A DNA stretch of 64,000 nt from Acetivibrio sp964564015 (GCA_964564015.1 CAZLZR010000008.1:1-64000), one strand, 5' to 3'. Counted from the stretch's first letter, positions 27,348 through 37,164 are shown. Numbers and translations: made by a program. The notes: generated from the sequence alone by a model not told the origin.

Positions 27348-29462
27348 TTACGATTGAAAATTGTTCACAACCTGTTCAAGATCCTGTGCGAAGCAAAGCA
27401 TTTCTTCAGATTTTTCCACTAACTGTTCAACCATTTTGAATTGTTCACCTGTAGTAGAATTTATATTGTCAATATAGTCCAAATCCGATTCCAGGCTTTC
27501 GCTTATGCTCTCGATTATTGTTATAATGTCATTTCCAGAGCTTTCAATGGAGTTTATTGATTCCTTAATATTTTCTATCTGACTGACAATAGTGTTTAAG
27601 AAGTTCATATTATTGTCAAAACTGTCTACTACACTTGTAATGGTATTTTCACTATCTTTTATAACTCCATTTAACGATGTTACCGAAGAGCCGGCTTTTT
27701 CAATCTTGCCAACTATATTTTTTACCTTTTGGTCAATGTTCAATACAAACTCCTTGGATTGTATTGATAGTTTCTTGATTTCAGATGCCACTAAAGCAAA
27801 GCTTTTGCCATGTGCTCCCGCTTTTGCAGATTCTATGGTTGCATTTAATGCCAGAAGTTTTGTCTGATCGGAAATTCTCGTTATAGCTTGCGTTATTTTT
27901 CCAATTTCGGAAGAAGCAATTATAAGTTCTTTGAACTCTAAGCTTATAATATCCATGGCTTTTTTTATGTTATCGGACATATTATATAGTAAAGAAACTG
28001 AGTTTTTATTTAAGTCACTTAATTGCCTTGATTTAAGTACAATCTCATCTGTAACTTCTAAATTACCTTTAGCCCTGCCAATTCTTTCTTTAATATCACC
28101 AACTTCATTCTTTCCTAAAACCACATTTTGGGATTGTTTGTGAAAATTTTCTGTGAGCGCGTGTATAAGTGAATTGAGTTCCTCAATAGAAGCGTAGTTT
28201 TCTTCACACGCAGCAGAAAGTGTCTGTGAAGAGTCAATAGAAACACTAGATGCATGTCTGATTCTATTAACCAGATCTTTTAAGCTTGCAAGCATATTTT
28301 CAAAGCTTTTCTCCAGATAACCTATCTCATCTTTTCTGTCAACTTTAAACTCGATATCTAAATTTCCTTTTTTTACCTGATCCATTTTTCCCATTAATTT
28401 TTTAAAGGCTTTTGTAATGTCTTTGGCCATTAAGAAGGAAAGAAAGAGTCCTATAGCGGCACATACTATACAAAGAAATACCACCCGAATCAATATCTCT
28501 GTAATGCTTTCAAATATATCTTCAGTTTTAGTTACAGATACAAGTGTCCACCCTAGTTCAGTGTCTCCTATACTATCAATTGTTGAGTGCGCAATTACCG
28601 CATTTTCGCCGTTTACCTTTGCAGTAAGTATATTTTTTGCCGATTTGCCGCTCCTCTCCTGCTTTATCATATTAAATGTTTCTTCAGAGATATACCTGAA
28701 CTCTTTATTTTCAGGAGTATTGAGGTCTCTCAATAAAAGCCCTCCGTCTTTCAACTTTTTAATGTTATAAATCAGATTTCCATTTTCCCCAACAATATAA
28801 AACAGACCTTTGTTTGTAAGATTAACCTCTTTAACTACACTAGTTATCATTGACTCCTTTATAAGTATATATAATGTTCCTACACTCTTTAAACTTGTAG
28901 GTGTATAAATAGCCTTTGCCATTGAGATTATATTGCCGCCAAAAGGTACTGTACCTCCGGCAATTGCCACATCTTTGGGGTGAGTATCAAACCACATGGA
29001 TTTAGCTCTACTCTCCATAAATGTTTTGATAGTAACTGAATCGTCTAAATCAAAATCTATTGCCACTGATTTTTGTCCAGAAGCAGAAGATCTGTGATTG
29101 GGCGTAACTATGACAGCACAATCAACATCCACATTTGAACCCAAATATTTGTTCAATAATGCTTGTATTTCATATTGAATTCTGTAAACATCCGATTCAT
29201 TTTTTGCATTAGTCATATCAACAACTTTTTGCCCAATTTCCTCATCCCTGCTTATCTGCATTGCAATATCATCTATACTTTTAAGGATGATTTCCAGGTT
29301 ATTTGTTGTCTGGTTTATTACTTCATAAGTTCCTTTTGAATTCAGCTCAAGTAAAGTGTTCTGTATTATTTTAAATACTCCTATAAATGAAGACGATAAA
29401 GAAATAATTACCATGATAGTCAAGGCAGTAATTTTAAACCCAATCTTCACATTCCTTAACAT
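27348..29462 (-). CDS. Methyl-accepting chemotaxis protein, tandem paralogue 1
   Basis: 704-residue chemoreceptor with the same architecture as its downstream neighbour: membrane helix, Cache sensor, membrane helix, HAMP (KKGNLDIEFKVDRKDEIGYL) and signalling domain. The tip reads QTKLLALNATIESAKAGAHG then KSFALVASEIKKL, sharing the loss of the usual Glu and Gly. The sensor regions differ more than the cytoplasmic regions (for example DLDLALVVTPKNR versus DVDCAVIVTPNHR), consistent with diverging ligand preference. The gene starts 35 bases after the stop of the metallo-beta-lactamase gene and is probably cotranscribed with it. ATG with GGGAGG. Confidence 0.93.
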   Translation of the reverse strand: MLRNVKIGFKITALTIMVIISLSSSFIGVFKIIQNTLLELNSKGTYEVINQTTNNLEIILKSIDDIAMQISRDEEIGQKVVDMTNAKNESDVYRIQYEIQALLNKYLGSNVDVDCAVIVTPNHRSSASGQKSVAIDFDLDDSVTIKTFMESRAKSMWFDTHPKDVAIAGGTVPFGGNIISMAKAIYTPTSLKSVGTLYILIKESMITSVVKEVNLTNKGLFYIVGENGNLIYNIKKLKDGGLLLRDLNTPENKEFRYISEETFNMIKQERSGKSAKNILTAKVNGENAVIAHSTIDSIGDTELGWTLVSVTKTEDIFESITEILIRVVFLCIVCAAIGLFLSFLMAKDITKAFKKLMGKMDQVKKGNLDIEFKVDRKDEIGYLEKSFENMLASLKDLVNRIRHASSVSIDSSQTLSAACEENYASIEELNSLIHALTENFHKQSQNVVLGKNEVGDIKERIGRAKGNLEVTDEIVLKSRQLSDLNKNSVSLLYNMSDNIKKAMDIISLEFKELIIASSEIGKITQAITRISDQTKLLALNATIESAKAGAHGKSFALVASEIKKLSIQSKEFVLNIDQKVKNIVGKIEKAGSSVTSLNGVIKDSENTITSVVDSFDNNMNFLNTIVSQIENIKESINSIESSGNDIITIIESISESLESDLDYIDNINSTTGEQFKMVEQLVEKSEEMLCFAQDLEQVVNNFQS

Positions 29463-29497
29463 TTATATCCTCCCTTACTGGAGTTTATTCATAAAGT

Positions 29498-31123
29498 TTA
29501 CTTCAACGTATCTGCTATTGACTTTTCCACATTTTTAAGTCTGGCCCTGATTTCATCAACTTCAACATCCGACTTATCCTTTTTCAAATCATTCATAAGA
29601 ATATCAGAAAGTTCATCAATTTCTTCCTTTAAGGTCTCAAGTGTATCAATAATAGCGAGACGTTTGAAGGAAATTGTCGATTTAACCTTATCAGGAGCCA
29701 CTAGCAGTTTATCGGCAGTTATAATGAAGCTTTCACCTTTTTCAGGAATTATCGTCTCAATATTGAACTTGTCATTGATTTCACTTGAAAACTCAATCAT
29801 AGCCTCTTCTTCGCCATGCACGATAAAAACTTTTGACGGTTTCCGGTTGAATGCACCGAGCCATTCCAACAATCCGTTTTTATCAGCGTGTCCTGAGAAT
29901 CCCTCTATTACTTCAATACGTGCATTAACAGTTATATCCTCTCCAAAAATCTTAACTTTTTTTGCACCATCAACAAGTTTTCTGCCTAAAGTCCCTTGAG
30001 CCTGATAGCCTACAAACAAAACAGTGGATTCTTTCTTCCACAAATTATGCTTGAGATGATGTTTAACTCTTCCGGCTTCACACATACCGCTTGCTGAAAT
30101 GATTATTGAACTGTCAGTCCTTTCATTCAGAGCTCTCGACTCCTCTGACGATCTGGTAAACCGTAACCCTGGAAAGTCCAAGGGATTGTCTCCGTTGTCT
30201 ATATAATCACGAGCTTCTTCGTCATAACAATCCAGATTGTTTCTAAACACTTCAGTAGCTGATATTGCTAACGGACTGTCGACAAAAACAGGCGTCCTGA
30301 ACAATTTCTTCAGCTTATCATCATATTTTTCTTTTTCCTTATTGAGTTCATATATTACTTCCTGCGTTCTTCCTACAGAAAAGGAAGGTATCACCACATT
30401 TCCCCCGTTGTTTATAGTTTCATTAATTATATCGACAAAATATTCAAATCTATTACTATTATCTTTATGTAACCTATTACCATAAGTCGACTCAATTATC
30501 AGGTAGTCTGTACCTTCAATAATTGATGGATCTCTAAGAATAGGTAAGCCCTTGTTGCCAAGATCTCCAGAAAAGACTATCTTGGTTTCCTTACCTTTTT
30601 CCTCAATCCAGAACTCAATAATGGCAGAACCCAAAATATGTCCTGCATCATTGAAACGAACCCTTATTTCATCATTAATCTTCAAAGCCTCTCCATAGCT
30701 TACTTTTTTAAAAAGTTTCATGCTATCAAGTGCATCCTGATATGTATAAATGGGTTCAATCGGTGGTTTACCTGATCTTATCCTCTTTTTGTTCTGCCAT
30801 TCATTTTCAAATTCCTGTATATGACCACAGTCAGGAAGCATTATTGCGCATAATTCGACAGTTGCCTTTGTTGCATATATTTCTCCTTTAAACCCATCAT
30901 TGTATATTTTAGGAATTCGACCGCTATGGTCAATATGAGCATGAGTTAAAAATATGTAATCCAATTCTGACGGATTGAAGGGAAAATCTTCGGAATTTAA
31001 AGCATCTTCTTTTACATGACCTTGGAACAAGCCGCAGTCCACCAAAAACTTTGTATTCTGGGTTTCAACCAAATAACACGAACCTGTAACGGTTTTTGCT
31101 GCCCCTAAAAATGTTATTTTCAT
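29498..31123 (-). CDS. Beta-CASP metallo-beta-lactamase fold ribonuclease-like protein
   Basis: 541-residue protein of the MBL/beta-CASP family (CPSF73-like, Ysh1 group), which cleaves or trims RNA using two zinc ions. The zinc motif HAHIDH is at 61-66. Further motifs are FSGDLGNKG, the beta-CASP region (VFVDSPLAISATEVF, SASGMCEAGRVKHH) and the RMMBL end (GFSGHADKNGLLEWL, VHGEEEAM). A C-terminal coiled tail of about 70 residues (LETLKEEIDELSDILMND) is extra. It lacks the C-terminal domain of RNase J, which it should not be confused with. It precedes two chemoreceptors on the same strand, with no obvious functional link. ATG with GAGGTG. Confidence 0.88.
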   Translation of the reverse strand: MKITFLGAAKTVTGSCYLVETQNTKFLVDCGLFQGHVKEDALNSEDFPFNPSELDYIFLTHAHIDHSGRIPKIYNDGFKGEIYATKATVELCAIMLPDCGHIQEFENEWQNKKRIRSGKPPIEPIYTYQDALDSMKLFKKVSYGEALKINDEIRVRFNDAGHILGSAIIEFWIEEKGKETKIVFSGDLGNKGLPILRDPSIIEGTDYLIIESTYGNRLHKDNSNRFEYFVDIINETINNGGNVVIPSFSVGRTQEVIYELNKEKEKYDDKLKKLFRTPVFVDSPLAISATEVFRNNLDCYDEEARDYIDNGDNPLDFPGLRFTRSSEESRALNERTDSSIIISASGMCEAGRVKHHLKHNLWKKESTVLFVGYQAQGTLGRKLVDGAKKVKIFGEDITVNARIEVIEGFSGHADKNGLLEWLGAFNRKPSKVFIVHGEEEAMIEFSSEINDKFNIETIIPEKGESFIITADKLLVAPDKVKSTISFKRLAIIDTLETLKEEIDELSDILMNDLKKDKSDVEVDEIRARLKNVEKSIADTLK

Positions 31124-31361
31124 ATAAGCACCTCACATTTTCTCTTTTTTTATTTATTCGACAAATTTTCTAAATTTCCTGCTTTTCCGCTCACTCAACT
31201 CGTATATTAGACCATACCTGATATAGATGAAAAGCTACTTAAAAGAAAGTATATTAAATTTCTATTAAATATTCTTTCTTTATACTTTCACAATCTATTT
31301 TATAAGTTATAATTAGTATAGAGGGTTTTACACAATTAATATTAAGGGGTATTTATTATTT

Positions 31362-32153
31362 ATGAGGCGCGTATCAGACAGGATAATAACATGTATTTCT
31401 TTTATTATAGGTATTGCAGGTGTAATCGATAGCATTGTATTACTGGCAACAGGCTCTGTAATCAATTTCGGCATTATGTTTCCTCTGCTTGCCGGAACTG
31501 TACTTGTTGTTTATAATTTACTCAAAATAAAGGGATTATTCAGTATATCGAAAATAAGAAATGTGTTTCTTAGAAGGTCAATAAAAATATGTATTTGGGG
31601 ATTTGTAATTTCCTTTGTTTTAGTAGAAGGTCTTATATTCTCTACTCTCAAGGCTGACAGTTACACTGATGTGGACTATGTGGTAATTCTCGGCGGTGGT
31701 GTAAAAGAAGGAGAACTGACTAAGACCCTGCAATTCCGATTGGACAAAGGGATTGAATTTCTTAACCAACACCCTGATCTCGAAGTTATAGTAACCGGTG
31801 GAATAGGTTTTGGTGAAACTATTTCCGAAGGTGAAGCTATGAAAAATTACCTTGTTGCAAATGGAATATCCCAAGAAAAAATCATAGTAGAATCAGAAGC
31901 AACAAGCACAATGGAAAATTTTAAATATTCAAAACAGATTCTTGAAAAACAAACCGGAAGAAGCGATTATGAAGTTATGGTAATCACAAGCGATTTCCAC
32001 ATGTTGAGGTCAAAAGTCCTGGCATCGTTTAATGGGTTTAGACCTTACGGAATACCTGCTAAAACCTGGATAGGAGTTTTCCCCAACTGCGTAATAAGGG
32101 AATATTTTGCAGTATTTAAATCCATCCTAATTGACATAATACTCGGGTTGTAA
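31362..32153 (+). CDS. YdcF/SanA-type DUF218 membrane protein
   Basis: 263-residue protein with two or three N-terminal membrane helices (about residues 9-45 and 73-95) followed by an extracytoplasmic DUF218 domain. Motifs are YVVILGGGVKEGELT, VIVTGGIGFGETISEGEAM, ATSTMENF and VITSDFHMLRS. Relatives (ElyC, SanA, YdcF) are linked to envelope integrity and lipid-carrier metabolism, but the reaction is not established. ATG with AAGGGG upstream. It converges with the M15 peptidase gene only 29 bases away. Confidence 0.85.
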   Translation: MRRVSDRIITCISFIIGIAGVIDSIVLLATGSVINFGIMFPLLAGTVLVVYNLLKIKGLFSISKIRNVFLRRSIKICIWGFVISFVLVEGLIFSTLKADSYTDVDYVVILGGGVKEGELTKTLQFRLDKGIEFLNQHPDLEVIVTGGIGFGETISEGEAMKNYLVANGISQEKIIVESEATSTMENFKYSKQILEKQTGRSDYEVMVITSDFHMLRSKVLASFNGFRPYGIPAKTWIGVFPNCVIREYFAVFKSILIDIILGL

Positions 32154-32182
32154 ATTATTCCTCACAACATAATATTGTAATT

Positions 32183-33196
32183 TCAAATTTCGTTAATAAC
32201 ATCAATATAGCTTTTTACTGCCTCGTCATCATAGGGAAACCCGTAATACCATGATCCGCCTATTTCAAATTCTTCAACAAAATATCTGGATTTAATGACT
32301 ATTTCCGGCCTGTATTCAAAATGCAGAATGTCAAAATGCGCCCATTTTCCTCCCCATATGAAATTCATATCTTCCAACGCCCTGACAACTTCTCTCGGAT
32401 ACTCATTTAACCTCTGTTGCCCCAGTTCCGTTGATGCCCATTTCCAATAATCTCTTTTGTCACTTTTAAAATCAATGGCTATTCCAAAGGCATGGGGGCT
32501 TAATTGGTTTGTACCTGAAATAACCCTATAGTTGTAAGTACCATTTACAGGAAAAACACTTGAGTAAATAGTATTTTTGCTTTTTGTTAAACCAATGATT
32601 TCTTTTACTGCCAGCCCTAATGCTTCAGCTGCACCATTACTGCCATTAAAAGAACATACCTGACCATTTATCCTTACACCCTTTAAATTTTTTTCAATTT
32701 GCTGCCTTGATGCACCATACACTTCCTTTAATAAGGCATACGATCTTATTCTGCCCGGATCATAGTTCTCTTCCATCAACTCGGAAATGTCTGAAAGCGG
32801 GTAAAGTAGTTCCATAGTGTCCTGCAGATCGGTATTTGACAATTTTTGCTCATAGGTTTTCTGCTCTTTATCGTCGTACAGGATTTTCTTTCCCGAATTC
32901 ATTACAACATATACATCTCCGTTTCTACCTCTTTCAACGTCAGAAACGAACCCGGGATAGGCCATCATAAGACACAATAAATCTCTTCTCATTATTGTAT
33001 CATACAAATCCGTTTCAACAACCTGCATGGTATTATTGGCATTACTTTTTTCTTCGCAATCGGGTTGGACACCTTCATAGGTGTATCTAATCGGATATTC
33101 ATCATCCTTATCAACCGTATCGCTGACATCACACCCGGAAAGTATAAGCAATATAAAAATCGTACAGATCAGTTTTCTCACTCTATTACCCCCCAT
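32183..33196 (-). CDS. M15 family peptidase lipoprotein
   Basis: Predicted extracellular zinc peptidase of the VanY/M15C group acting on peptidoglycan peptides. The C-terminal half has the metal and catalytic pattern PHAFGIAIDF (His, Asp) and FDILHFEYRPE (His). The N-terminus is a lipoprotein signal, VRKLICTIFILLILSGC. The start is set at ATG 33196 with AAGGA upstream, giving 337 residues. A GTG at 33181 preceded by GGGGGG is an equally credible alternative, giving a shorter, more typical signal. An in-frame extension further upstream lacks a good site. It follows three M42 peptidase genes on the same strand. Confidence 0.8.
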   Translation of the reverse strand: MGGNRVRKLICTIFILLILSGCDVSDTVDKDDEYPIRYTYEGVQPDCEEKSNANNTMQVVETDLYDTIMRRDLLCLMMAYPGFVSDVERGRNGDVYVVMNSGKKILYDDKEQKTYEQKLSNTDLQDTMELLYPLSDISELMEENYDPGRIRSYALLKEVYGASRQQIEKNLKGVRINGQVCSFNGSNGAAEALGLAVKEIIGLTKSKNTIYSSVFPVNGTYNYRVISGTNQLSPHAFGIAIDFKSDKRDYWKWASTELGQQRLNEYPREVVRALEDMNFIWGGKWAHFDILHFEYRPEIVIKSRYFVEEFEIGGSWYYGFPYDDEAVKSYIDVINEI

Positions 33197-33292
33197 ACCA
33201 CTTCCTTCGATTCCCGAAAGCAACTTATACTTTCGTTTCGTCTTTTGACACTGCCTTTGCATATACCATTAATATATTTATTCCTGATTTAG

Positions 33293-34270
33293 TTATTTTA
33301 TTGCTTCAATTAATAATTTTACTGAATTTTCAATATCCATAAGGCTGGCAGCTTCCACAGGACTGTGAAGATATCTGCATGGAATAGATATTGCACCGGA
33401 TGGAACTCCTCCTGCAGATATGTGAATAGCTCCCGGATCACTACCACCAAACTCAAGTACTTCAAATTGATAAGGAATATCAATCCTTTGAGCTGATTCT
33501 TCCAGAAGTTTTTTTACTTCAGGGTGGCAAATTACCGAACGGTCTTTTATCTTTATAGCAGGACCGCTGCCGCACTTTACCTCCATAAGGTTAGCCTCAG
33601 GGGTATCTCCTGTAGCTGTCACATCGACTGCAATTGCAATATCCGGTTTTATTTGGTATGCCGCTGTCTTTGCACCTCTTAAACCCAATTCTTCCTGTAC
33701 TGTAAATACAAAGTAAATCTCATTATCTGTCTCAGGCAATTCCTTTATTGCCTTTATTAATACTGCACAACCGCTCCTGTCATCTATAGCCTTAGAAATT
33801 ACCATATTTCCCTGTTTTACGGTATCACCCACAAAGCATGCAACATCACCTATTCTAACGGATTTCTCCGCTTCCTTCCTGTCCTTAGCTCCAATATCAA
33901 TATACATCTTTGCGAGTTTAAGACTTTTCATATCCTCAAGCTTATCCTCGTAAAATACTGCTCCTATTGTTCCATTTTTAAACTTTACCTTCTGGCCTAA
34001 AGATACAAATTGTGAAACCCCGCCTACATTTGAAAACCTTATAAAACCATTTTCATCTATATATGTAGCCATAACACCTATCTCGTCCATATGTGCGGCA
34101 ACCATTATCTTTTTCCCTTTTCCCCTTTTTATTGCAATAAGATTACCAAGGGTATCCACACTTATTTCCTGAACATCATTCTTTATTTCGTTGATAATAG
34201 TCTCTCTTATTCCTTCTTCATTTCCGGAAACACCAAAAGCTTCCGACAACCTTTTTATTAAGTCAAACAT
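33293..34270 (-). CDS. M42 family aminopeptidase, paralogue 3
   Basis: 325-residue cytosolic metallo-aminopeptidase of the TET/CelM (glutamyl aminopeptidase) family, which forms large tetrahedral assemblies. Metal and catalytic motifs are VAAHMDEIG (His, Asp), AIDDRSGCAVL (bridging Asp), FTVQEELGLRGA (catalytic Glu plus ligand), AVDVTATGD and YLHSPVE (His). The start is set at ATG 34270 with AGGAGGAA properly spaced. That leaves 16 bases after the preceding M42 stop, whereas the longer frame would overlap it. It is the last of three consecutive M42 genes. Confidence 0.9.
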   Translation of the reverse strand: MFDLIKRLSEAFGVSGNEEGIRETIINEIKNDVQEISVDTLGNLIAIKRGKGKKIMVAAHMDEIGVMATYIDENGFIRFSNVGGVSQFVSLGQKVKFKNGTIGAVFYEDKLEDMKSLKLAKMYIDIGAKDRKEAEKSVRIGDVACFVGDTVKQGNMVISKAIDDRSGCAVLIKAIKELPETDNEIYFVFTVQEELGLRGAKTAAYQIKPDIAIAVDVTATGDTPEANLMEVKCGSGPAIKIKDRSVICHPEVKKLLEESAQRIDIPYQFEVLEFGGSDPGAIHISAGGVPSGAISIPCRYLHSPVEAASLMDIENSVKLLIEAIK

Positions 34271-34286
34271 AACAATTCCTCCTGTT

Positions 34287-35333
34287 TTATCTGCCTTTAA
34301 ATTTTTCAATCACTTGCTGATTTTTCTCAAGGTCTTGTAGAACTGCAATTACAATATCTTTACAGCTGATAAAGTCTTGCCTGCTCATAACGGATACAGG
34401 TGAATGGATATACCTGCACGGAACCGATATGGACGCAGTCACAACTCCCGTCTGACTTGTCTGTATTTTTCCTGCATCATTACCTCCCGAATTAGTCTGT
34501 TTAAACTGAACACGTATCTGGTTTTTCTTTGCAATTTCATAAATATAATTAACAAAACCTTTATTCGGATATGATGTTCGATCCATTATTGTAAGGGCAG
34601 CACCTTCCCCAAGAATTGTAGAATACTCGTATTTTTCAACTCCCGGTACGTCTGAACAAGTTGTACCCTCTACCACCAATGCTATATCAGGATTAACAGT
34701 AAAGGCAGCTACTTCGGAGCCTCTCAGCCCTACCTCCTCCTGTACGGTAAAACATGCGTACAGGTCAAATTCATATCTTTCCTTCAGTGCTTCAATCAAT
34801 ATTGCACAACCAACTCTGTCATCAAGAGCTTTTGCTTTTACAAGACCTTCTCCGAATTCAGTAAACGGGCTGTAAAACGCTGCATAATCCCCGAGTGAAA
34901 CCAGCTTTTCCGATTCATCCTTCTTGTCAGTACCAATATCTATATACATCTTTTTTAACTTTATATTATTGCTTCTTTCCTCTCTCTCCTGCATGTGAAT
35001 TGGCTTTGAACCTATTACTCCCGGTATGCTTTTATCTCCAACCAGTACCCTTTTTCCCGGCAGTATTCTTTCGTCAATGCCTCCGACGGTAGTAAATTTA
35101 AGCACACCATTCTCACCAAATCCCGTAATCATAAACCCTACTTCATCCATATGGGCAGATAACATTACCTTGTATCTGCTGTTTTTCCCCTTTTTAAGTG
35201 CAATTATGTTACCCATTGAATCAACACTAATCTCATCTGCCAATTCTTCAATATGCTTTTTTATATATTCCCTTACTCCATCCTCATTACCTGAAACCCC
35301 ATTTATTTCCGTAAGTTCTTTTATATACACCAT
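34287..35333 (-). CDS. M42 family aminopeptidase, paralogue 2
   Basis: 348-residue member of the same family, with SAHMDEVGFM, ALDDRVGCAIL, FTVQEEVGLRGSEVAAF, VVEGTTCSDVPG (Glu where paralogue 3 has Asp, a known alternative) and YIHSPVS. It starts with VYIKELTEINGVSGNEDGVR, the typical N-terminal motif. GGAGG is close (4 bases) to ATG 35333, so the adjacent GTG codon may contribute. Tandem paralogues of this family can co-assemble in other organisms, so a mixed particle is possible (inference). Confidence 0.9.
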   Translation of the reverse strand: MVYIKELTEINGVSGNEDGVREYIKKHIEELADEISVDSMGNIIALKKGKNSRYKVMLSAHMDEVGFMITGFGENGVLKFTTVGGIDERILPGKRVLVGDKSIPGVIGSKPIHMQEREERSNNIKLKKMYIDIGTDKKDESEKLVSLGDYAAFYSPFTEFGEGLVKAKALDDRVGCAILIEALKERYEFDLYACFTVQEEVGLRGSEVAAFTVNPDIALVVEGTTCSDVPGVEKYEYSTILGEGAALTIMDRTSYPNKGFVNYIYEIAKKNQIRVQFKQTNSGGNDAGKIQTSQTGVVTASISVPCRYIHSPVSVMSRQDFISCKDIVIAVLQDLEKNQQVIEKFKGR

Positions 35334-35348
35334 GCTTCCTCCATTCCT

Positions 35349-35384
35349 GCTAGTGCTTTTTTACATTACAAATTTCCAGTATTC
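35349..35384 (+). repeat. Short dispersed repeat C, copy 2
   Basis: Begins CTAGTGCTTTTTTACATTAC and matches 3739-3773 with about four differences. It lies 16 bases upstream of the start codon of the M42 gene at 35333, the same relative position as copy 1 before mutL. Confidence 0.6.
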
Positions 35385-35458
35385 CACAATGTCAAAAATG
35401 CACTCCCTATGTTCTAATCCCATAATGCTCTGGGAGTAAATTTGTAAAATTTATTCTG

Positions 35459-36484
35459 TTACGAGGCGCTCTCTGAAACAAGCCTTGAAATCAGCTTTCC
35501 GGTATTCTTAATATCATTTACATGTATGGTCTCAATTGTCGTATGCATGTATTTTAACGGAACAGACACCAGCAAGGTGGGAATTCCGGCTCTTGAAACC
35601 TGGGTTGCCCAAGCTTCTGTCCCTGTATTTCCCGGTTCCACATCAACCTGGTAAGGTATATTTTCTTCCTTTGCCAGGTCAATTAATTTTTTTGTATTTA
35701 GCCTGTGAAGATTAGGTCCAACTGCGATAGCCGGCCCTTTACCTAAAGGATAAGTTTCATCTTTTGGTGCATCCGGAATATCCCCATGACACGCATCAAC
35801 AACAATTGCAAGATCAGGATTTATATTATAAGCAGCTATCTTTGCACCACTCAGTCCCAATTCCTCCTGCGAAGTTGCAACAAAAATCACATCATCATAA
35901 TGTTTAAGTTTTGAGAGCCGTTCCATAATATCAAGCAATACAGCCACCCCTGCCCTATTATCAAGACATTTTGAACTTAGTTTGTTACCCTTCAACTCAA
36001 AAGGATACGTTTTTAATGTTATAATGTCCCCTATTGTAACAAATTGTGAAATACTCTCCCTGTTAAGTCCTGTGTCAATATACAAATCATCCATTTTAAC
36101 TGACTTTTTTGCTTCCTCCGGCTTTAATAGATGGGGCGGCTTAGCCCCAATAACTCCATAAAGCTCCCTTTTTCCATGTACAATAACTTCCTGTGCAAGA
36201 AGTATTTTACTGTCTACCCCGCCCATATTGGTGAACTTTATAAAGCCATTTTTGTCAATGCTTTTGACCATTAAACCGATTTCGTCATGGTGAGCCATAA
36301 TCATGACCTTTTTTCCTGATTCACTTAAGCCTTTTTTATATCCAATTACATTATAAAACTTATCTGTCTCGACACTATCACAGTATTTCTTAAAGAGACC
36401 GGCAATATAGAAAGATATTCCTTCCTCTCTGCCCGATACTCCGGTAAAAGAGCTAAGATCTTTTAAAACTCCTATGTAGTCCAT
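35459..36484 (-). CDS. M42 family aminopeptidase, paralogue 1
   Basis: 341-residue M42 peptidase, first of the three. Motifs: MAHHDEIGLM, CLDNRAGVAVL, ATSQEELGLSGAKIAAY, VVDACHGDIP and YMHTTIE. It is the most divergent of the trio around the active site (HHDE, TSQEE, HTTIE) and so may have a different residue preference. ATG at 36484 with GAGGTG. A gap of about 125 bases, including repeat C, separates it from paralogue 2. Confidence 0.9.
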   Translation of the reverse strand: MDYIGVLKDLSSFTGVSGREEGISFYIAGLFKKYCDSVETDKFYNVIGYKKGLSESGKKVMIMAHHDEIGLMVKSIDKNGFIKFTNMGGVDSKILLAQEVIVHGKRELYGVIGAKPPHLLKPEEAKKSVKMDDLYIDTGLNRESISQFVTIGDIITLKTYPFELKGNKLSSKCLDNRAGVAVLLDIMERLSKLKHYDDVIFVATSQEELGLSGAKIAAYNINPDLAIVVDACHGDIPDAPKDETYPLGKGPAIAVGPNLHRLNTKKLIDLAKEENIPYQVDVEPGNTGTEAWATQVSRAGIPTLLVSVPLKYMHTTIETIHVNDIKNTGKLISRLVSESAS

Positions 36485-36522
36485 TTTTCACCTCATATAC
36501 TCCGACTTGATTTTTCTTCTTA

Positions 36523-36635
36523 CTTAGGTAAGACTTAAATATAAGTTCCTACCCAGAATAACGAAAAAATTTAATTTGATAATGTTTTCAAAACCCGAAA
36601 ACAGAATGCTATTTTTTCGTTATCCCTTAGTATTG
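36523..36635 (-). repeat. Dispersed repeat family A, copy 3 (inverted)
   Basis: The reverse complement matches 3775-3885 over its full length with scattered differences, including both TTTTTTCGTTAT-type arms and the AAAACATTATCAAAT centre. It lies in a 417-base gap between the first M42 gene and the tRNA promoter. The remainder of that gap is AT-rich with no gene. Confidence 0.8.
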
Positions 36636-36852
36636 CTCAAAAAACATATTTTTTAGTAAACTTTTTTTACAATCTTGCAACAAAACCTCCTAAAAGTCCA
36701 TAAAAAATTTATTCTTAATTATATAATAAGTGAGTAATGATTTGCAAACATCGGATCGTATATAGAGTGCACATTATTGGCAAAGCGTAAAAAATATGGA
36801 AGGAACATTGTGAATTTTCAAAAAATTATTAATTTTATTCTTAAAAATACTC

Positions 36853-36881
36853 TTGACTTAATATGACTTTTCCTTTATACT
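36853..36881 (+). promoter_or_regulatory. Promoter of the tRNA Met-Phe-Tyr operon
   Basis: TTGACT (36853-36858), 17-base spacer, TATACT (36876-36881), 20 bases before the first tRNA. Confidence 0.85.
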
Positions 36882-36901
36882 AACACTTGTCGTCTTTGCA
36901 A

Positions 36902-36978
36902 GGGCCTTTAGCTCAGTTGGTTAGAGCAACCGGCTCATAACCGGTTGGTCCGGGGTTCGAGTCCCTGAAGGCCCACCA
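36902..36978 (+). tRNA. tRNA-Met (CAT) or lysidine-modified tRNA-Ile2
   Basis: Full cloverleaf with acceptor GGGCCTT pairing AAGGCCC, D-loop AGCTCAGTTGGTTAGAGC, anticodon loop CTCATAA and T-loop GTTCGAGTC, with encoded CCA. It is not an initiator type, because position 1 pairs normally. CAT tRNAs of this form may be elongator Met or Ile2, and sequence alone does not settle which. Confidence 0.93.
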
Positions 36979-36994
36979 ATAAAACTTGTAAGAC

Positions 36995-37070
<76 letters not shown>

Positions 37071-37079
37071 ATTAAATAT

Positions 37080-37164
37080 GGGAGGGTTCCCGAGTGGCCA
37101 AAGGGGGCAGACTGTAAATCTGTTGTCTCTGACTTCGATGGTTCGAATCCATCTCCTCCCACCA
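37080..37164 (+). tRNA. tRNA-Tyr (GTA)
   Basis: 85-nt class II tRNA with acceptor GGGAGGG, anticodon loop CTGTAAA, a long variable arm (TTGTCTCTGACTTCGA region), T-loop GGTTCGAATCC and encoded CCA. Confidence 0.95.

Noticed and set aside
35459..36484. Asn in CLDNRAG of the first M42 peptidase as a lost metal ligand
   Set aside because: The bridging metal ligand is the preceding Asp, which is present; Asn at the next position is common in active family members.
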